The translations under genes were made by a program, and so were the position numbers. The notes below the pieces were generated by a model that worked only from the letters and a program-made list of their open reading frames with translations, searched no databases and was not told the origin of the DNA. From positions 21,694-85,693 of the IMG/VR virus record IMGVR_UViG_3300025115_000003: a stretch of 64,000 bases of DNA; one strand, 5' to 3'. How positions within the stretch are numbered: the stretch's first letter is position 1; the number at the start of each line of letters is the position of its first letter. This DNA is from a virus. Positions 16,073 through 24,434 of this stretch are shown here, piece after piece.

Positions 16073-17279
16073 ATTGGATATTAATAAAAATGTACTGGAA
16101 TGGGGAATTGATTATGATTATGATTCTGGTATAAATTATATATTAATACAACAAGGTAGAATTAATGGTAAAAAAGTACATAGTTCTACACCTTGTGCAA
16201 TGACTTCTCCAGATATAGAAATTGCATCTAAAATAAGAGATAAAAGGAAATCTGGATGGAAGACTTTAGATGAATTAGGGGTAGTAGCTTCAAATAATAT
16301 GGAAGAACAATTATTAAAGCTTCTACCATATGAGCATAAAGATTTGAATAATAGACATAAGCCTCAAAAAGCTGTATTATTTCAAGAAGGTAAGTTTAAA
16401 TATCCTGCTCTTATTCAACCAAAACTTAATGGAATTAGAGCTACTTTGAGTTGGACTAAAATAATTACTGGAAAAGGATTATTTGCCGAAACTATAGAAA
16501 AAGCAGTATTAACTTCAAAAGAAGGTATTGTTTATCATATGCCTCATATTACAGATATTTTAACAGAAGATTTCTTTAAAGCCTTTGTAAATAACGAGTG
16601 GATAGATATAACTTACGATGGTGAGTTATATAAACATGGAATGAAACTTAATGAGATAAGAAAGAGAGTACCTTATTATAATGCTCATGGGACTTTAAGT
16701 AAGGCCTCTGGTAATCCTCAAGAAATATCTTTTTGGTGTTTTGATTTAGCTATTCCTAATATAATACAACAAGATAGAACTATTATACATGGAAATTTAT
16801 TAACTGATTATCCTTCAGTTATTGAACCCGCTTATTCATTAAGTCCTATAGTAGCTTTAGATGCCATTCTTGTATATGATGATAAACACAGCAGAGAAGT
16901 AGCAGATGAATTTATTAAAATGGGATATGAAGGAGGAATATTAAGAGATTTAGATAGCTACTATGGTTTTGGAACTAAAGATAAAAGAATGATGAAACTA
17001 AAGAAATGGTACTTTACTAAATGTACTATTGTTGATGTAGTTTATAAAAATTCTTCTATTGTAAATGATAAAGAACGTACCTATATAGCTATAGTATTAA
17101 AAAACGATATAAATAATGAAATCTTTGAATGTACTCCAGAAGGAGATGAAGAAGATAGATTGTTATTACTAACCAATAGAGATAATTATATAGGTAAATT
17201 AGCTAAAGTTAAATTTAGAGAAAGAAGTGGTATTGCAGAAGTACCCTTTCAAGCAATTGTAACAGAAATTGAAAACTAA
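16050..17279 (+). CDS. ATP-dependent DNA ligase
   Basis: This 409-residue nick-sealing enzyme has an N-terminal WGR-like domain of about 60 residues (VLEWGIDYDYDSGINYILIQ...G), then the adenylation domain: motif I IQPKLNGIRA with the lysine nucleophile at 125, motif III FWCFDLA, motif IV EGGILRD (about 294-300) and motif V MMKLKKW (about 315-321), followed by a short OB-fold. Motif I reads K-L-N-G where DNA ligases normally have K-x-D-G. DNA ligases are common in crAss-like replication modules. A second ATG lies at 16,056. Confidence 0.82.
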   Translation: MNMNFLYKLDINKNVLEWGIDYDYDSGINYILIQQGRINGKKVHSSTPCAMTSPDIEIASKIRDKRKSGWKTLDELGVVASNNMEEQLLKLLPYEHKDLNNRHKPQKAVLFQEGKFKYPALIQPKLNGIRATLSWTKIITGKGLFAETIEKAVLTSKEGIVYHMPHITDILTEDFFKAFVNNEWIDITYDGELYKHGMKLNEIRKRVPYYNAHGTLSKASGNPQEISFWCFDLAIPNIIQQDRTIIHGNLLTDYPSVIEPAYSLSPIVALDAILVYDDKHSREVADEFIKMGYEGGILRDLDSYYGFGTKDKRMMKLKKWYFTKCTIVDVVYKNSSIVNDKERTYIAIVLKNDINNEIFECTPEGDEEDRLLLLTNRDNYIGKLAKVKFRERSGIAEVPFQAIVTEIEN

Positions 17280-17285
17280 ATAACT

Positions 17286-17498
17286 ATGGAAAATAAATAT
17301 TTTAAATCAAAAGTTAGAGAAGATTATTTTAAATTTGATGATGGAGTGGATTGTTATTTCTTACAGTTAACCGATGGGGGATTTGCTATTCTTGAAAAAG
17401 AAGTAGATATTCCATTAATTCCTATTACTGAGGAAGAATTTAAAGCTGCTCTTATTAATACAGGTTTAATACCAATAATTGCAAATCTTATAGCATGA
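17286..17498 (+). CDS. small acidic hypothetical protein
   Basis: The 70-residue product has a beta-hairpin-like middle (VDCYFLQLTDGGFAILEKEVD) and a helical, hydrophobic C-terminus. Six bases separate it from the ligase gene, and its stop overlaps the next start (ATGA). The family was not recognised. Confidence 0.6.
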   Translation: MENKYFKSKVREDYFKFDDGVDCYFLQLTDGGFAILEKEVDIPLIPITEEEFKAALINTGLIPIIANLIA

Positions 17499-18037
17499 GA
17501 AGAATATTTGTAATAAATGCTGCAAATGAAAAAGTAGCTAAGGAATTAACTGATTATGTATTATTAAATAAACAAGATGATATATTAGTTCCTAATGTTG
17601 TATTCATGAGTATCTATTATGATATGCATTCTTATCTTACTAATCTATTAATAACTAAGTTTGAGGATCAAGTTCCTATTACTCAATCTTTACTTAAAAT
17701 CCTATTTAAAAATTATAAACAAAATTTTATAGATTATGTATTAGAAAAAATAGATAGTAGGGATACACCTCGTACAACTTTGTTTATATTTTGTCAAAAT
17801 AGAATATTATTTCATTATATCAGAAAAGTTTATGGATATAAAATCGTTAAGTCTGTAGAAATAGTAACTGATGTAAAAAAGATAGAATATGAATTACCTG
17901 CAAATAGATTTAGTAAGCATGATATTAAATTATCTTTTCCTGAATGGAATAACAAAACATTTAGAAGAAGAATTATATCACAATTTGTAAATAATCATAT
18001 ACCAGTAAAAATATTAAAACTTGAATCACATGAGTAA
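17495..18037 (+). CDS. hypothetical protein
   Basis: The 180-residue alpha/beta product has an N-terminal strand-helix (RRIFVINAANEKVAKEL), a helical middle and a basic C-terminus (NNKTFRRRIISQF). No Walker or nuclease motif was found. It overlaps the next gene by 8 bases in the same operon as ligase and Gp157. Confidence 0.55.
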   Translation: MRRIFVINAANEKVAKELTDYVLLNKQDDILVPNVVFMSIYYDMHSYLTNLLITKFEDQVPITQSLLKILFKNYKQNFIDYVLEKIDSRDTPRTTLFIFCQNRILFHYIRKVYGYKIVKSVEIVTDVKKIEYELPANRFSKHDIKLSFPEWNNKTFRRRIISQFVNNHIPVKILKLESHE

Positions 18038-18611
18038 TATATTTAATTTAGAACAAGAATATCTTCAACTTATATCAGAAATTGAAGAATTAGATGGAGA
18101 AATTACTCCTGAAATAGAAGAAAGATTGGCTATTAATTCTCAAAATGTTCACAACAAACTAAGAAGTTATAGATACATAACCTTAATGATTGATGGAGAT
18201 ATTAGGGTAATAGATGATGAAATAGAAAGATTGAAAAACTTAAAGGAATCTAAGTCTAAAGCTATTGAAAGAGTAAGAAAAGTAATGCTGGATGCAGTAT
18301 TACTTTTTGGAACAGATGGTAAGTCTGGCAATAAGAAAATGGATTTTGCTGAATTTAAGATGTGGACTACTAATAGAAAATCTGTATTTATATCTAATGA
18401 AGATACATTTAATAATACAGATTATTTAAATTACAAACTTGGAAATAATCTAAATAAAGAAACTTTTGATAAAATCTCTAAATTAATTGAAGGAGAGGAA
18501 GTAAAAGTTTCTACTGCTATTAATAAAACTGCTATAAAAGAAGCTTTAGAAGCAGGAGGAGAAGTAAATGGAGCAATATTAATTAATAAACCTTCTTTAA
18601 CTATTAAATAA
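18030..18611 (+). CDS. Gp157-family protein
   Basis: The 193-residue product is an N-terminal coiled coil (residues 5-85; ISEIEELDGEITPEIEERL then DDEIERLKNLKESKSKAIERV) followed by a strand region (MDFAEFKMWTTNRKSVFI) and a C-terminal helix. This is the architecture and local pattern of the siphovirus Gp157 family (linked in streptococcal phages to resistance and recombination, function unclear). The ATG at 18,030 is used; a TTG 9 bases upstream is less likely. It sits with ligase and kinase genes. Confidence 0.7.
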   Translation: MSNIFNLEQEYLQLISEIEELDGEITPEIEERLAINSQNVHNKLRSYRYITLMIDGDIRVIDDEIERLKNLKESKSKAIERVRKVMLDAVLLFGTDGKSGNKKMDFAEFKMWTTNRKSVFISNEDTFNNTDYLNYKLGNNLNKETFDKISKLIEGEEVKVSTAINKTAIKEALEAGGEVNGAILINKPSLTIK

Positions 18612-18862
18612 TGGCATACGAAACTATATTTGAAAATGGTACTAATATAACTTCTTATATGGCTACTGGAATTGCAGAAGGATTTGAAGATTCAGATAAT
18701 GAAAAGGATATAGTTAGAGCATGGAGTTATTTAATTGGTACAAGATTAGCATATAGTTTACAAGGAAGTTTTGGAAGACAAGCCTCTATCTTTATAGATA
18801 GAGGTTTAATTTCCGAAGATGGAACTGTAAATTGGGAAAGAGTTGAACAATTAATAGAATAA
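18611..18862 (+). CDS. small hypothetical protein
   Basis: The 83-residue product is helical (AEGFEDSDNEKDIVRAWSYLIGTRLAYSL), then GSFGRQASIFIDRGLI. It may be a partner of the upstream Gp157-like protein, with which it overlaps by one base. No family was recognised. Confidence 0.6.
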   Translation: MAYETIFENGTNITSYMATGIAEGFEDSDNEKDIVRAWSYLIGTRLAYSLQGSFGRQASIFIDRGLISEDGTVNWERVEQLIE

Positions 18863-18873
18863 AAGTGGAAATT

Positions 18874-19704
18874 ATGATTATAGGAATAAGCGGTAAGATG
18901 CAATCTGGTAAAAACACAGTTGCATCCCTAATACAATATTTGAGTACCAGACCTGATATGACTTATAGTTCTTTTTTATTATTATCTAAACAAGAACAAA
19001 GATATAATTGGAAACAAGTAGCTTTTGCAACTAAAATTAAACAAATTGTATCTATACTTACAGGAATATCTGTTGAAGATTTAGAAAGACAAGAAATTAA
19101 GGATAGTAAACTTTCTGATGAATGGATTAGATATGGTTATGCTAATGGGTTCTATAAATATTATAAAGATGGAAAAGAAGAAACTGTAATGAATAATACT
19201 CAATGTGATAAAAAACGGTATGAGTTAGAGTTTCGTACTAATTATCAAACTGCATATAAAGTTCATCCTACATATCGTGAAATGCTACAATATATAGGTA
19301 CAAATTTATTACGTGATAAATTTCATAATGATACTTGGGTTAATGCTTTATTTGCTGATTATAAAAAAGAGGGTGGTTTTGAAGGTGGTGAAAGAACAGC
19401 TTCGGATGGTGGCTATTATTCTACTCCAAGTTACAAAGGAGAATTTCCTAATTGGATTATCACAGATGTTAGATTTCCTAATGAATTAGAAGCTGTTAAA
19501 CAAAGAGAAGGTATTACCATTAGAGTTAATAGATATGTAGGAGAAGTTGTTATGTACACCCCAAGATATTCTCCACCAAAAGAACACTCTTCTGAAACAG
19601 CTTTAGATGATGCTACATTTGATTATACTATTGACAATAATGGTACAATTGAAGAATTAATTAAAAAAGTAAAAGAAGTATTAATAAAGGAGAAAATAAT
19701 ATGA
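18874..19704 (+). CDS. deoxynucleotide monophosphate kinase
   Basis: This 276-residue P-loop enzyme phosphorylates dNMPs for phage DNA synthesis. The P-loop is ISGKMQSGKNTVA (residues 5-17); the middle has EMLQYIGTNLLRDKFHNDTWV and the Walker-B-like strand WIITDVRFPNELEAV, both typical of phage dNMP kinases (T5/Bacteroidota type). ATG at 18,874 is preferred over GTG at 18,865 because it places the P-loop strand at the extreme N-terminus. The stop overlaps the next ATG. Confidence 0.85.
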   Translation: MIIGISGKMQSGKNTVASLIQYLSTRPDMTYSSFLLLSKQEQRYNWKQVAFATKIKQIVSILTGISVEDLERQEIKDSKLSDEWIRYGYANGFYKYYKDGKEETVMNNTQCDKKRYELEFRTNYQTAYKVHPTYREMLQYIGTNLLRDKFHNDTWVNALFADYKKEGGFEGGERTASDGGYYSTPSYKGEFPNWIITDVRFPNELEAVKQREGITIRVNRYVGEVVMYTPRYSPPKEHSSETALDDATFDYTIDNNGTIEELIKKVKEVLIKEKII

Positions 19705-19925
19705 CTGAGAAACAATTATTAAAAAAGTTAGTTAAATTATTTCCAGATAGGCATATAGTTATTAGAAGAGAATATGCATATTATCAAACAATAGGGTTTA
19801 AAACTACATATCCTTTGTATATAGCAAATGGGGATAATACCGATTTAGGTACGTGTTGGACTCCAGATTTCGACACTTTCCAAGAATTATTAGATTTTGT
19901 TAAATCTAAATTACCTTATTTATGA
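19701..19925 (+). CDS. small hypothetical protein
   Basis: The 74-residue product carries YPLYIANGDNTDLGTCWTPDF, a segment rich in turns and aromatics, between two helices. The family was not recognised. Four-base overlaps (ATGA) link it to the kinase upstream and the next gene downstream. Confidence 0.6.
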   Translation: MTEKQLLKKLVKLFPDRHIVIRREYAYYQTIGFKTTYPLYIANGDNTDLGTCWTPDFDTFQELLDFVKSKLPYL

Positions 19926-20194
19926 GTAAAAAAATAACTTATCATAAATCACATAGTTTCAAAGATACAGAAGGAGTTAGTCATTCTTTTTTAACAGAAC
20001 TCTATAAAATAGGAGTATATGGAATATTAGATGGTGATCCATCAATGCAGGGAGGATATAGTCCAACTCAAATAGTTAAAATAGAAAAAGGACTATCTAA
20101 ATTGGCAAAAAAAGGAAAAATAACAGACTTACAGTTTGGAAACCCTATAACAGTTCAAAAGATAGATGGGTTATGGAAAGAGATAAAGGTATAA
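19922..20194 (+). CDS. small hypothetical protein
   Basis: The 90-residue basic product has FLTELYKIGVYGILDGDPSMQGGYSPTQI in its centre and a Lys-rich helix after it. No family was recognised. It ends the coupled run; a 54-base gap without a recognisable promoter follows. Confidence 0.55.
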   Translation: MSKKITYHKSHSFKDTEGVSHSFLTELYKIGVYGILDGDPSMQGGYSPTQIVKIEKGLSKLAKKGKITDLQFGNPITVQKIDGLWKEIKV

Positions 20195-20248
20195 AACATA
20201 GCACTTTTTCATTTTCCTATAACACGATTAAAAATAATAATAAATAAT

Positions 20249-20566
20249 ATGAAACCTAAAATTGAATTAGAACCAAATGAAGTTTTTGATTTTTTAGAAA
20301 AAGAATTAAAAATAAGAATAATAAGTAGAAAAACTACAGGGGGATATTTTAGAGGAGCATTAAGTAGAAAGAGTGCTATTAAAAAATTAGAAAGATATTT
20401 ACAAGAAGATAAGATTTTAGCTAAATATTCTAATAAGGATGTTAATTTTATGATAATTGATACTAAACTTGAAAAACCTCATAGGTGGATAGATTTTTGG
20501 GTAAAAGAAAGTTTATTTACAATAACTTACACACAAACCAATGAAAATCGTCTCCCCAAGCAATGA
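20249..20566 (+). CDS. small hypothetical protein
   Basis: The 105-residue basic product has a helical N-terminus (NEVFDFLEKELKIRIISRKT) and strands toward the C-terminus (VNFMIIDTKLE, ESLFTITYT). No family was recognised. It overlaps the next gene by 26 bases. Confidence 0.55.
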   Translation: MKPKIELEPNEVFDFLEKELKIRIISRKTTGGYFRGALSRKSAIKKLERYLQEDKILAKYSNKDVNFMIIDTKLEKPHRWIDFWVKESLFTITYTQTNENRLPKQ

Positions 20567-20762
20567 ATTATTAGCTTCTATTTCTGAAAATAATAGAATA
20601 TCTTTTCATACAGATTTTGATATAAATTTAAAATTATTTATTAAAGAATGTATGAAAGTTAAAAATGAATCAGAAACAGAAGCTGTTTTTATTTATAAAT
20701 TTAATAATATATCTAATGGAAGAAGTAAAAGACAAACATCAAAAAACAGGAGCAATTCTTAG
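20541..20762 (+). CDS. small hypothetical protein
   Basis: The 73-residue product overlaps both neighbours (26 and 47 bases) and ends in TAG. Its first 55 residues look like a folded alpha/beta unit (SISENNRISFHTDFDINLKLF); the basic C-terminal end is encoded inside the next gene's start. No family was recognised. Confidence 0.45.
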   Translation: MKIVSPSNELLASISENNRISFHTDFDINLKLFIKECMKVKNESETEAVFIYKFNNISNGRSKRQTSKNRSNS

Positions 20763-20985
20763 AGAAGATACTTATGATTTAAAATCTGAATCGAGAAGAG
20801 CATTAGCTAAAATTAAAACAGCTATGTCTAAACGAAAAGATATTAAAATATATAAAGTAGGTGAAATAAGAATTGAAACTACTTTTAGTATAGATGAATC
20901 CCCAGTATTAAAATTTTTAAAAGATACTTATGGACAAGAGCCAATCGAAATCACTGAAAGCAGAGTTGAAGAGGCTGAGGAATGA
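20716..20985 (+). CDS. small hypothetical protein
   Basis: The 89-residue product starts at ATG 20,716, chosen to limit overlap with the upstream gene (an earlier ATG at 20,665 would add a hydrophobic stretch). It is highly charged: a basic middle (RRALAKIKTAMSKRKDIKI) and an acidic C-terminus (RVEEAEE). No family was recognised. It overlaps the next gene by 56 bases. Confidence 0.45.
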   Translation: MEEVKDKHQKTGAILREDTYDLKSESRRALAKIKTAMSKRKDIKIYKVGEIRIETTFSIDESPVLKFLKDTYGQEPIEITESRVEEAEE

Positions 20986-21292
20986 ATTAGAATTAGCCAA
21001 AGAACTTCAAAAGAAATATAATAAACTAATTAACGAAACAAAAGATAAAATAAAAGAAATAGAAATATTATTGAATCCACCTGAAATAGAATTTACAGAT
21101 CATGGTTTAGTCAGGTATGTGAGTAGAATCTGTAAAATTAATCTTAAAATTTATGAAATAAAATTCATAGAAAAATATAAGGATACTATATATAGTCAAG
21201 GAGGAACTTGTACTATACTACATGATAACCTTAAAGTAGTAATAAGAGATTTTAAAATAATAACCGTAATTGATGTAAAAAATGAGTCATAA
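20930..21292 (+). CDS. phage protein with coiled coil and H-x-L-x-R-Y motif domain
   Basis: The 120-residue product has an N-terminal coiled coil (residues 5-48), then a compact domain starting EIEFTDHGLVRYVSRI and ending KVVIRDFKIITVID. This matches a small domain seen widely in phage genomes (pattern F(T/S)xHALxRYxxR...), of unproven function and reminiscent of RelE/BrnT-like folds. It overlaps the DUF932 gene by 11 bases. Confidence 0.55.
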   Translation: MDKSQSKSLKAELKRLRNELELAKELQKKYNKLINETKDKIKEIEILLNPPEIEFTDHGLVRYVSRICKINLKIYEIKFIEKYKDTIYSQGGTCTILHDNLKVVIRDFKIITVIDVKNES

Positions 21293-22313
21293 TCTTAATT
21301 ATAATTCAAAAGCTGGTCGTCATGCTTTTGCATCAGCAAAAGAAATAGCATGGCATAAACTGGGTAAAGTAGTATCTGATAGAATGACTTCTACTGAATG
21401 TATAGAAGAAGCATTATTAGATTACGAAGTTGGAAAAGGTAAACTTTATGTTAAATATGAAGAACCTATTCAAAAGAATGATAAAACCATAGTAGGAGGA
21501 CAATTAGAAGATAAATTTGCTACATATAGAAAAGATACTGGAGATACATTTAGTATTGTAGGTAGTCAATATGAAGTAATACAAAACATTGAAGCATTTG
21601 ATTTCTTTGATGAAATAGTTGGAGAAAGAAGAGCAATTTATGAAACTGCTGGAGCATTAGGTAAAGGAGAAACAGTATTTATTACTGCTAAGTTACCTGA
21701 TCATATACTTATTGCAGGTAAAGATACCATAGATAAATATTTATTGTTTACAATGAGTCATGATGGAACAGGTAGTATTATAGCTAAATTTACTCCAATT
21801 AGAGTAGTATGTAATAATACTCTAAGTACGGCTATAGAAGGAGGAAATAATATATTTAGAGTTAAACATACAAAAAATGCAAGAAATAAATTAGAAGAAG
21901 CTCAAAAGCTATTAGCGATTACTTATAAATCATCTAAAGAAACTCAAGAGTTATATGAATATTTAACTAAAATTAAAATTACAGATGAAGTAAAAGCAGA
22001 AATATTTTTAAATATATTTCTTACTAAAGAAGAATTGACTAATTTAGGAAAAAGTAATTGGGTTACAAGTCCTGACTTATCAACAAGAAAGAAAAACCAA
22101 CTACAATCTTTATTTAAATATTCTGAAATAGGAGTAGGACAAGATATGGATATTTGTAAAGGTACAGCTTATGGAGTATTTAATTCTATAACTGGATATA
22201 TTCAAAATGTTAAATCTTTTACTTCAGAAGAAAAGAAGTTTAGTAGTATCTTTTTAGGAACAGATGGTACTTTATTAGATAAAAGTTTAAACTTAATTTT
22301 AAATTATCAGTAA
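21282..22313 (+). CDS. DUF932 phage/plasmid-type protein
   Basis: The 343-residue product belongs to the DUF932 (phage/plasmid-like TIGR03299) family by pattern: AWHKLGKVV near the N-terminus, FSIVGSQYEVIQNIEAFDFFDEI, the central GAGALGKGETVFITAKLP-like segment, FTPIRVVCNNTLSTAI and the C-terminal AYGVFNSITGYIQNV. Family length is usually 300-360 residues, so this is complete. Members occur in phage replication regions but their activity is unknown. Three bases separate it from dut. Confidence 0.85.
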   Translation: MSHNLNYNSKAGRHAFASAKEIAWHKLGKVVSDRMTSTECIEEALLDYEVGKGKLYVKYEEPIQKNDKTIVGGQLEDKFATYRKDTGDTFSIVGSQYEVIQNIEAFDFFDEIVGERRAIYETAGALGKGETVFITAKLPDHILIAGKDTIDKYLLFTMSHDGTGSIIAKFTPIRVVCNNTLSTAIEGGNNIFRVKHTKNARNKLEEAQKLLAITYKSSKETQELYEYLTKIKITDEVKAEIFLNIFLTKEELTNLGKSNWVTSPDLSTRKKNQLQSLFKYSEIGVGQDMDICKGTAYGVFNSITGYIQNVKSFTSEEKKFSSIFLGTDGTLLDKSLNLILNYQ

Positions 22314-22316
22314 TTT

Positions 22317-22760
22317 ATGGAAAAAGTATTAGTAGAAATTATTAATCAAAGTGCAAATGCAAATCCAAGTTATGAATCTGAATTTGCATCTGGAATGGAT
22401 GTTAGAGCAAAGTTAGTAGAACCTATTCGATTACAACCAAGTGAAAGGATTATGCTTAAAACTGGAATATATGTAGCTATTCCCGAAGGTTATGAAATTC
22501 AAGTTAGACCAAGAAGTGGTTTAGCTCATAAACATGGTATTATGGTAGTTAACAGTCCGGGTACTATAGATGCAGATTATAGAGGAGAATGTAATGTTCT
22601 GTTAATTAATACATCTAATATTCCATTTGTTATTAATCCTGGTGATAGGATAGCACAATTTGTATTATGTCCTGTAGCTAAAGTTCAATGGGTAAATGTA
22701 GAAACTCTATCAGAAACTAAAAGGGGAGATGGAGGATTTGGAAGTAGTGGAACTAAATAA
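22317..22760 (+). CDS. dut: dUTPase
   Basis: This 147-residue trimeric-type dUTP pyrophosphatase lowers dUTP and supplies dUMP. All five motifs are present: ASGMDVRA (1), PRSGLAHKHG (2), NSPGTIDADYRGE (3, with the catalytic Asp), NPGDRIAQFVL (4) and the C-terminal arm RGDGGFGSSG (5). The length is normal. Together with the UDG at 6,275 it guards against uracil in DNA. A hairpin follows the gene. Confidence 0.96.
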   Translation: MEKVLVEIINQSANANPSYESEFASGMDVRAKLVEPIRLQPSERIMLKTGIYVAIPEGYEIQVRPRSGLAHKHGIMVVNSPGTIDADYRGECNVLLINTSNIPFVINPGDRIAQFVLCPVAKVQWVNVETLSETKRGDGGFGSSGTK

Positions 22761-22767
22761 AAATAAC

Positions 22768-22795
22768 AGGGTGAGTAGCAATACTCACCCTATTT
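22768..22795 (+). terminator. hairpin, probable weak terminator
   Basis: AGGGTGAGTA (22,768-22,777) pairs perfectly with TACTCACCCT (22,782-22,791) around GCAA. Only a short T run follows (ATTT), so termination may be partial. Confidence 0.65.
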
Positions 22796-22807
22796 AAAAC
22801 TTTTAAT

Positions 22808-22990
22808 ATGGCAAAATTAATTGATAGTTTAAATAATATTATAGCTTCTGGAACTGAAGAATATGTATCTGAACTACATAGAGTTCTATTAGCTGATCCT
22901 GAAGATATATCTGAAGAAGATGAAGTAAGATTTGAAACAGAACTTAGGACTTTAAGTTGGGCTGGAAATTTAATTGTAATAGCAGATTAA
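22808..22990 (+). CDS. small acidic hypothetical protein
   Basis: The 60-residue, strongly acidic product (PEDISEEDEVRFETE) is probably helical. It lies between a hairpin and the DHH gene (3-base gap). No family was recognised. Confidence 0.55.
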   Translation: MAKLIDSLNNIIASGTEEYVSELHRVLLADPEDISEEDEVRFETELRTLSWAGNLIVIAD

Positions 22991-22993
22991 GTT

Positions 22994-24100
22994 ATGAAAA
23001 CAGTATGTATATATCATTCGATAGACCTTGATGGTTGGATGTCAGCAGCAATAGTTAAACATTGGTGGAAAACCAATAATAATGATAAAATAGAACCTTT
23101 AAAATTTAAAGATGAAGAAAAAGATACTTTAATATCTGTTAATAATACTCTTGATTTCATTGGTTATAATTATGGACAACCTATTCCTGATTTATCAGAA
23201 TATGATAAAGTTATAATGTGTGATATTTCTTTTCCTAAAGAAGAAATGCTTAATTTATTTAATAGATTAGATGATAACTTTATTTGGAATGATCATCATA
23301 TTTCTGCTATAAAAGATTGTAAAGGTTATGTTTGTCCTTTGGGAAGACAACTTACTAATTATGCAGCTTGTGAACTTACTTGGCAATATTTCTTTCCTAA
23401 TGAGCCAATGCCTGAAATAGTAAGATTACTTGGTAGATATGATTGTTTTGGTCATAAGACAAAAAGATTTGATTTTGATATTAATGGTTATAATAAAGCC
23501 AAAGAGTACCTTATAGAAATTAATAAGTTGCAAGAATTTGAGAATAATAATACTTCTACCGATGGATTTAGTTTAGTTCATTATGCTAATGATGTTGCTT
23601 TAAAATTAAGTGAAGAACAAAAAGTATTAGAGTTTCAATATGGTGCAAGACAACTTATTGATAACTATGAAAAAGCCTATAAATGGTTAGTCGAATCACT
23701 AAAACCTACATCAGGTATTGTAGAAGATATTCAATACAACGGAGCTTCTATTTATCAATATCTTTATACAGACGCTAAACAAACTTATAAGAATGGATTT
23801 GAAATTAACTTTACATACGTACCTGTTATAAATGCGGGAGCAGTTGTTAAAAATTTTATTTGCATTAATAGAGAACGTTTTAACCCTATTAACTTTGGTA
23901 TTAATTATCATGCTGATGGTTATGATGGTTGTGCTTGTTTTCATTATGATGGGGTAGCTAAACTTTGGAGATTTAGTTTGTATAACGATAATGGTACTGT
24001 TGATTGTAGTATTATAGCTAAACAATTTGGTGGAGGTGGTCACAAAGGTGCGACAGGATTTACAGTAAATATGTATAATTTTTTAGAAATAATAAAATGA
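22994..24100 (+). CDS. DHH-family phosphoesterase
   Basis: This 368-residue predicted metal-dependent phosphoesterase has N-terminal motif YHSIDLDGWMSAA (about residues 7-19), DHH motif in WNDHHISAI (about 97-105), and a C-terminal DHHA1 signature GGGGHKGATGF (about 347-357). The family includes RecJ, oligoribonucleases and c-di-nucleotide/pAp phosphodiesterases; the compact size favours a nanoRNase or cyclic-dinucleotide-type enzyme rather than RecJ. Degrading a signalling nucleotide would fit an anti-defence role, but that is inference. Its stop overlaps the next start. Confidence 0.85.
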   Translation: MKTVCIYHSIDLDGWMSAAIVKHWWKTNNNDKIEPLKFKDEEKDTLISVNNTLDFIGYNYGQPIPDLSEYDKVIMCDISFPKEEMLNLFNRLDDNFIWNDHHISAIKDCKGYVCPLGRQLTNYAACELTWQYFFPNEPMPEIVRLLGRYDCFGHKTKRFDFDINGYNKAKEYLIEINKLQEFENNNTSTDGFSLVHYANDVALKLSEEQKVLEFQYGARQLIDNYEKAYKWLVESLKPTSGIVEDIQYNGASIYQYLYTDAKQTYKNGFEINFTYVPVINAGAVVKNFICINRERFNPINFGINYHADGYDGCACFHYDGVAKLWRFSLYNDNGTVDCSIIAKQFGGGGHKGATGFTVNMYNFLEIIK

Positions 24101-24390
24101 ATGAAGTAAAAGAATTAGGTAGTAAATATTCAGCTTGGGGAATATGTGTTGGTAATTTATGGGGAGGAGGACAAGGTTCTTTTCTGACAAGACATTACCA
24201 CAATGATGATTTAGAAACAATGAAAAAAGAAATACAAAAAGATTTAAGGTCTGGAACAATAGATTCTGGAATGGGATTTGAGAGTATGATTAGAGCAACA
24301 ATGGTAATACAAAAAGTAACTTCTATAAAATATAAAGAGGAAATATTTAAAAGTTTTGTTGAAGTAGAAGAACTATTTGAAAATAATTAA
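24097..24390 (+). CDS. hypothetical protein
   Basis: The 97-residue product has a Gly-rich N-terminal segment (WGICVGNLWGGGQGSFLTRH), then helices. It is the last rightward gene; a strong terminator follows 4 bases after its stop. No family was recognised. Confidence 0.6.
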   Translation: MNEVKELGSKYSAWGICVGNLWGGGQGSFLTRHYHNDDLETMKKEIQKDLRSGTIDSGMGFESMIRATMVIQKVTSIKYKEEIFKSFVEVEELFENN

Positions 24391-24394
24391 AATA

Positions 24395-24434
24395 AAGGGA
24401 ATTAGACTGATAAAACAGTTTAGTTCCCTTTTTA
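24395..24434 (+). terminator. terminator of the rightward block
   Basis: AAGGGAATTAGACTG (24,395-24,409) pairs with CAGTTTAGTTCCCTT (24,416-24,430) with two G-U pairs around a 6-nt loop, followed by TTTAATTT. Confidence 0.9.
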
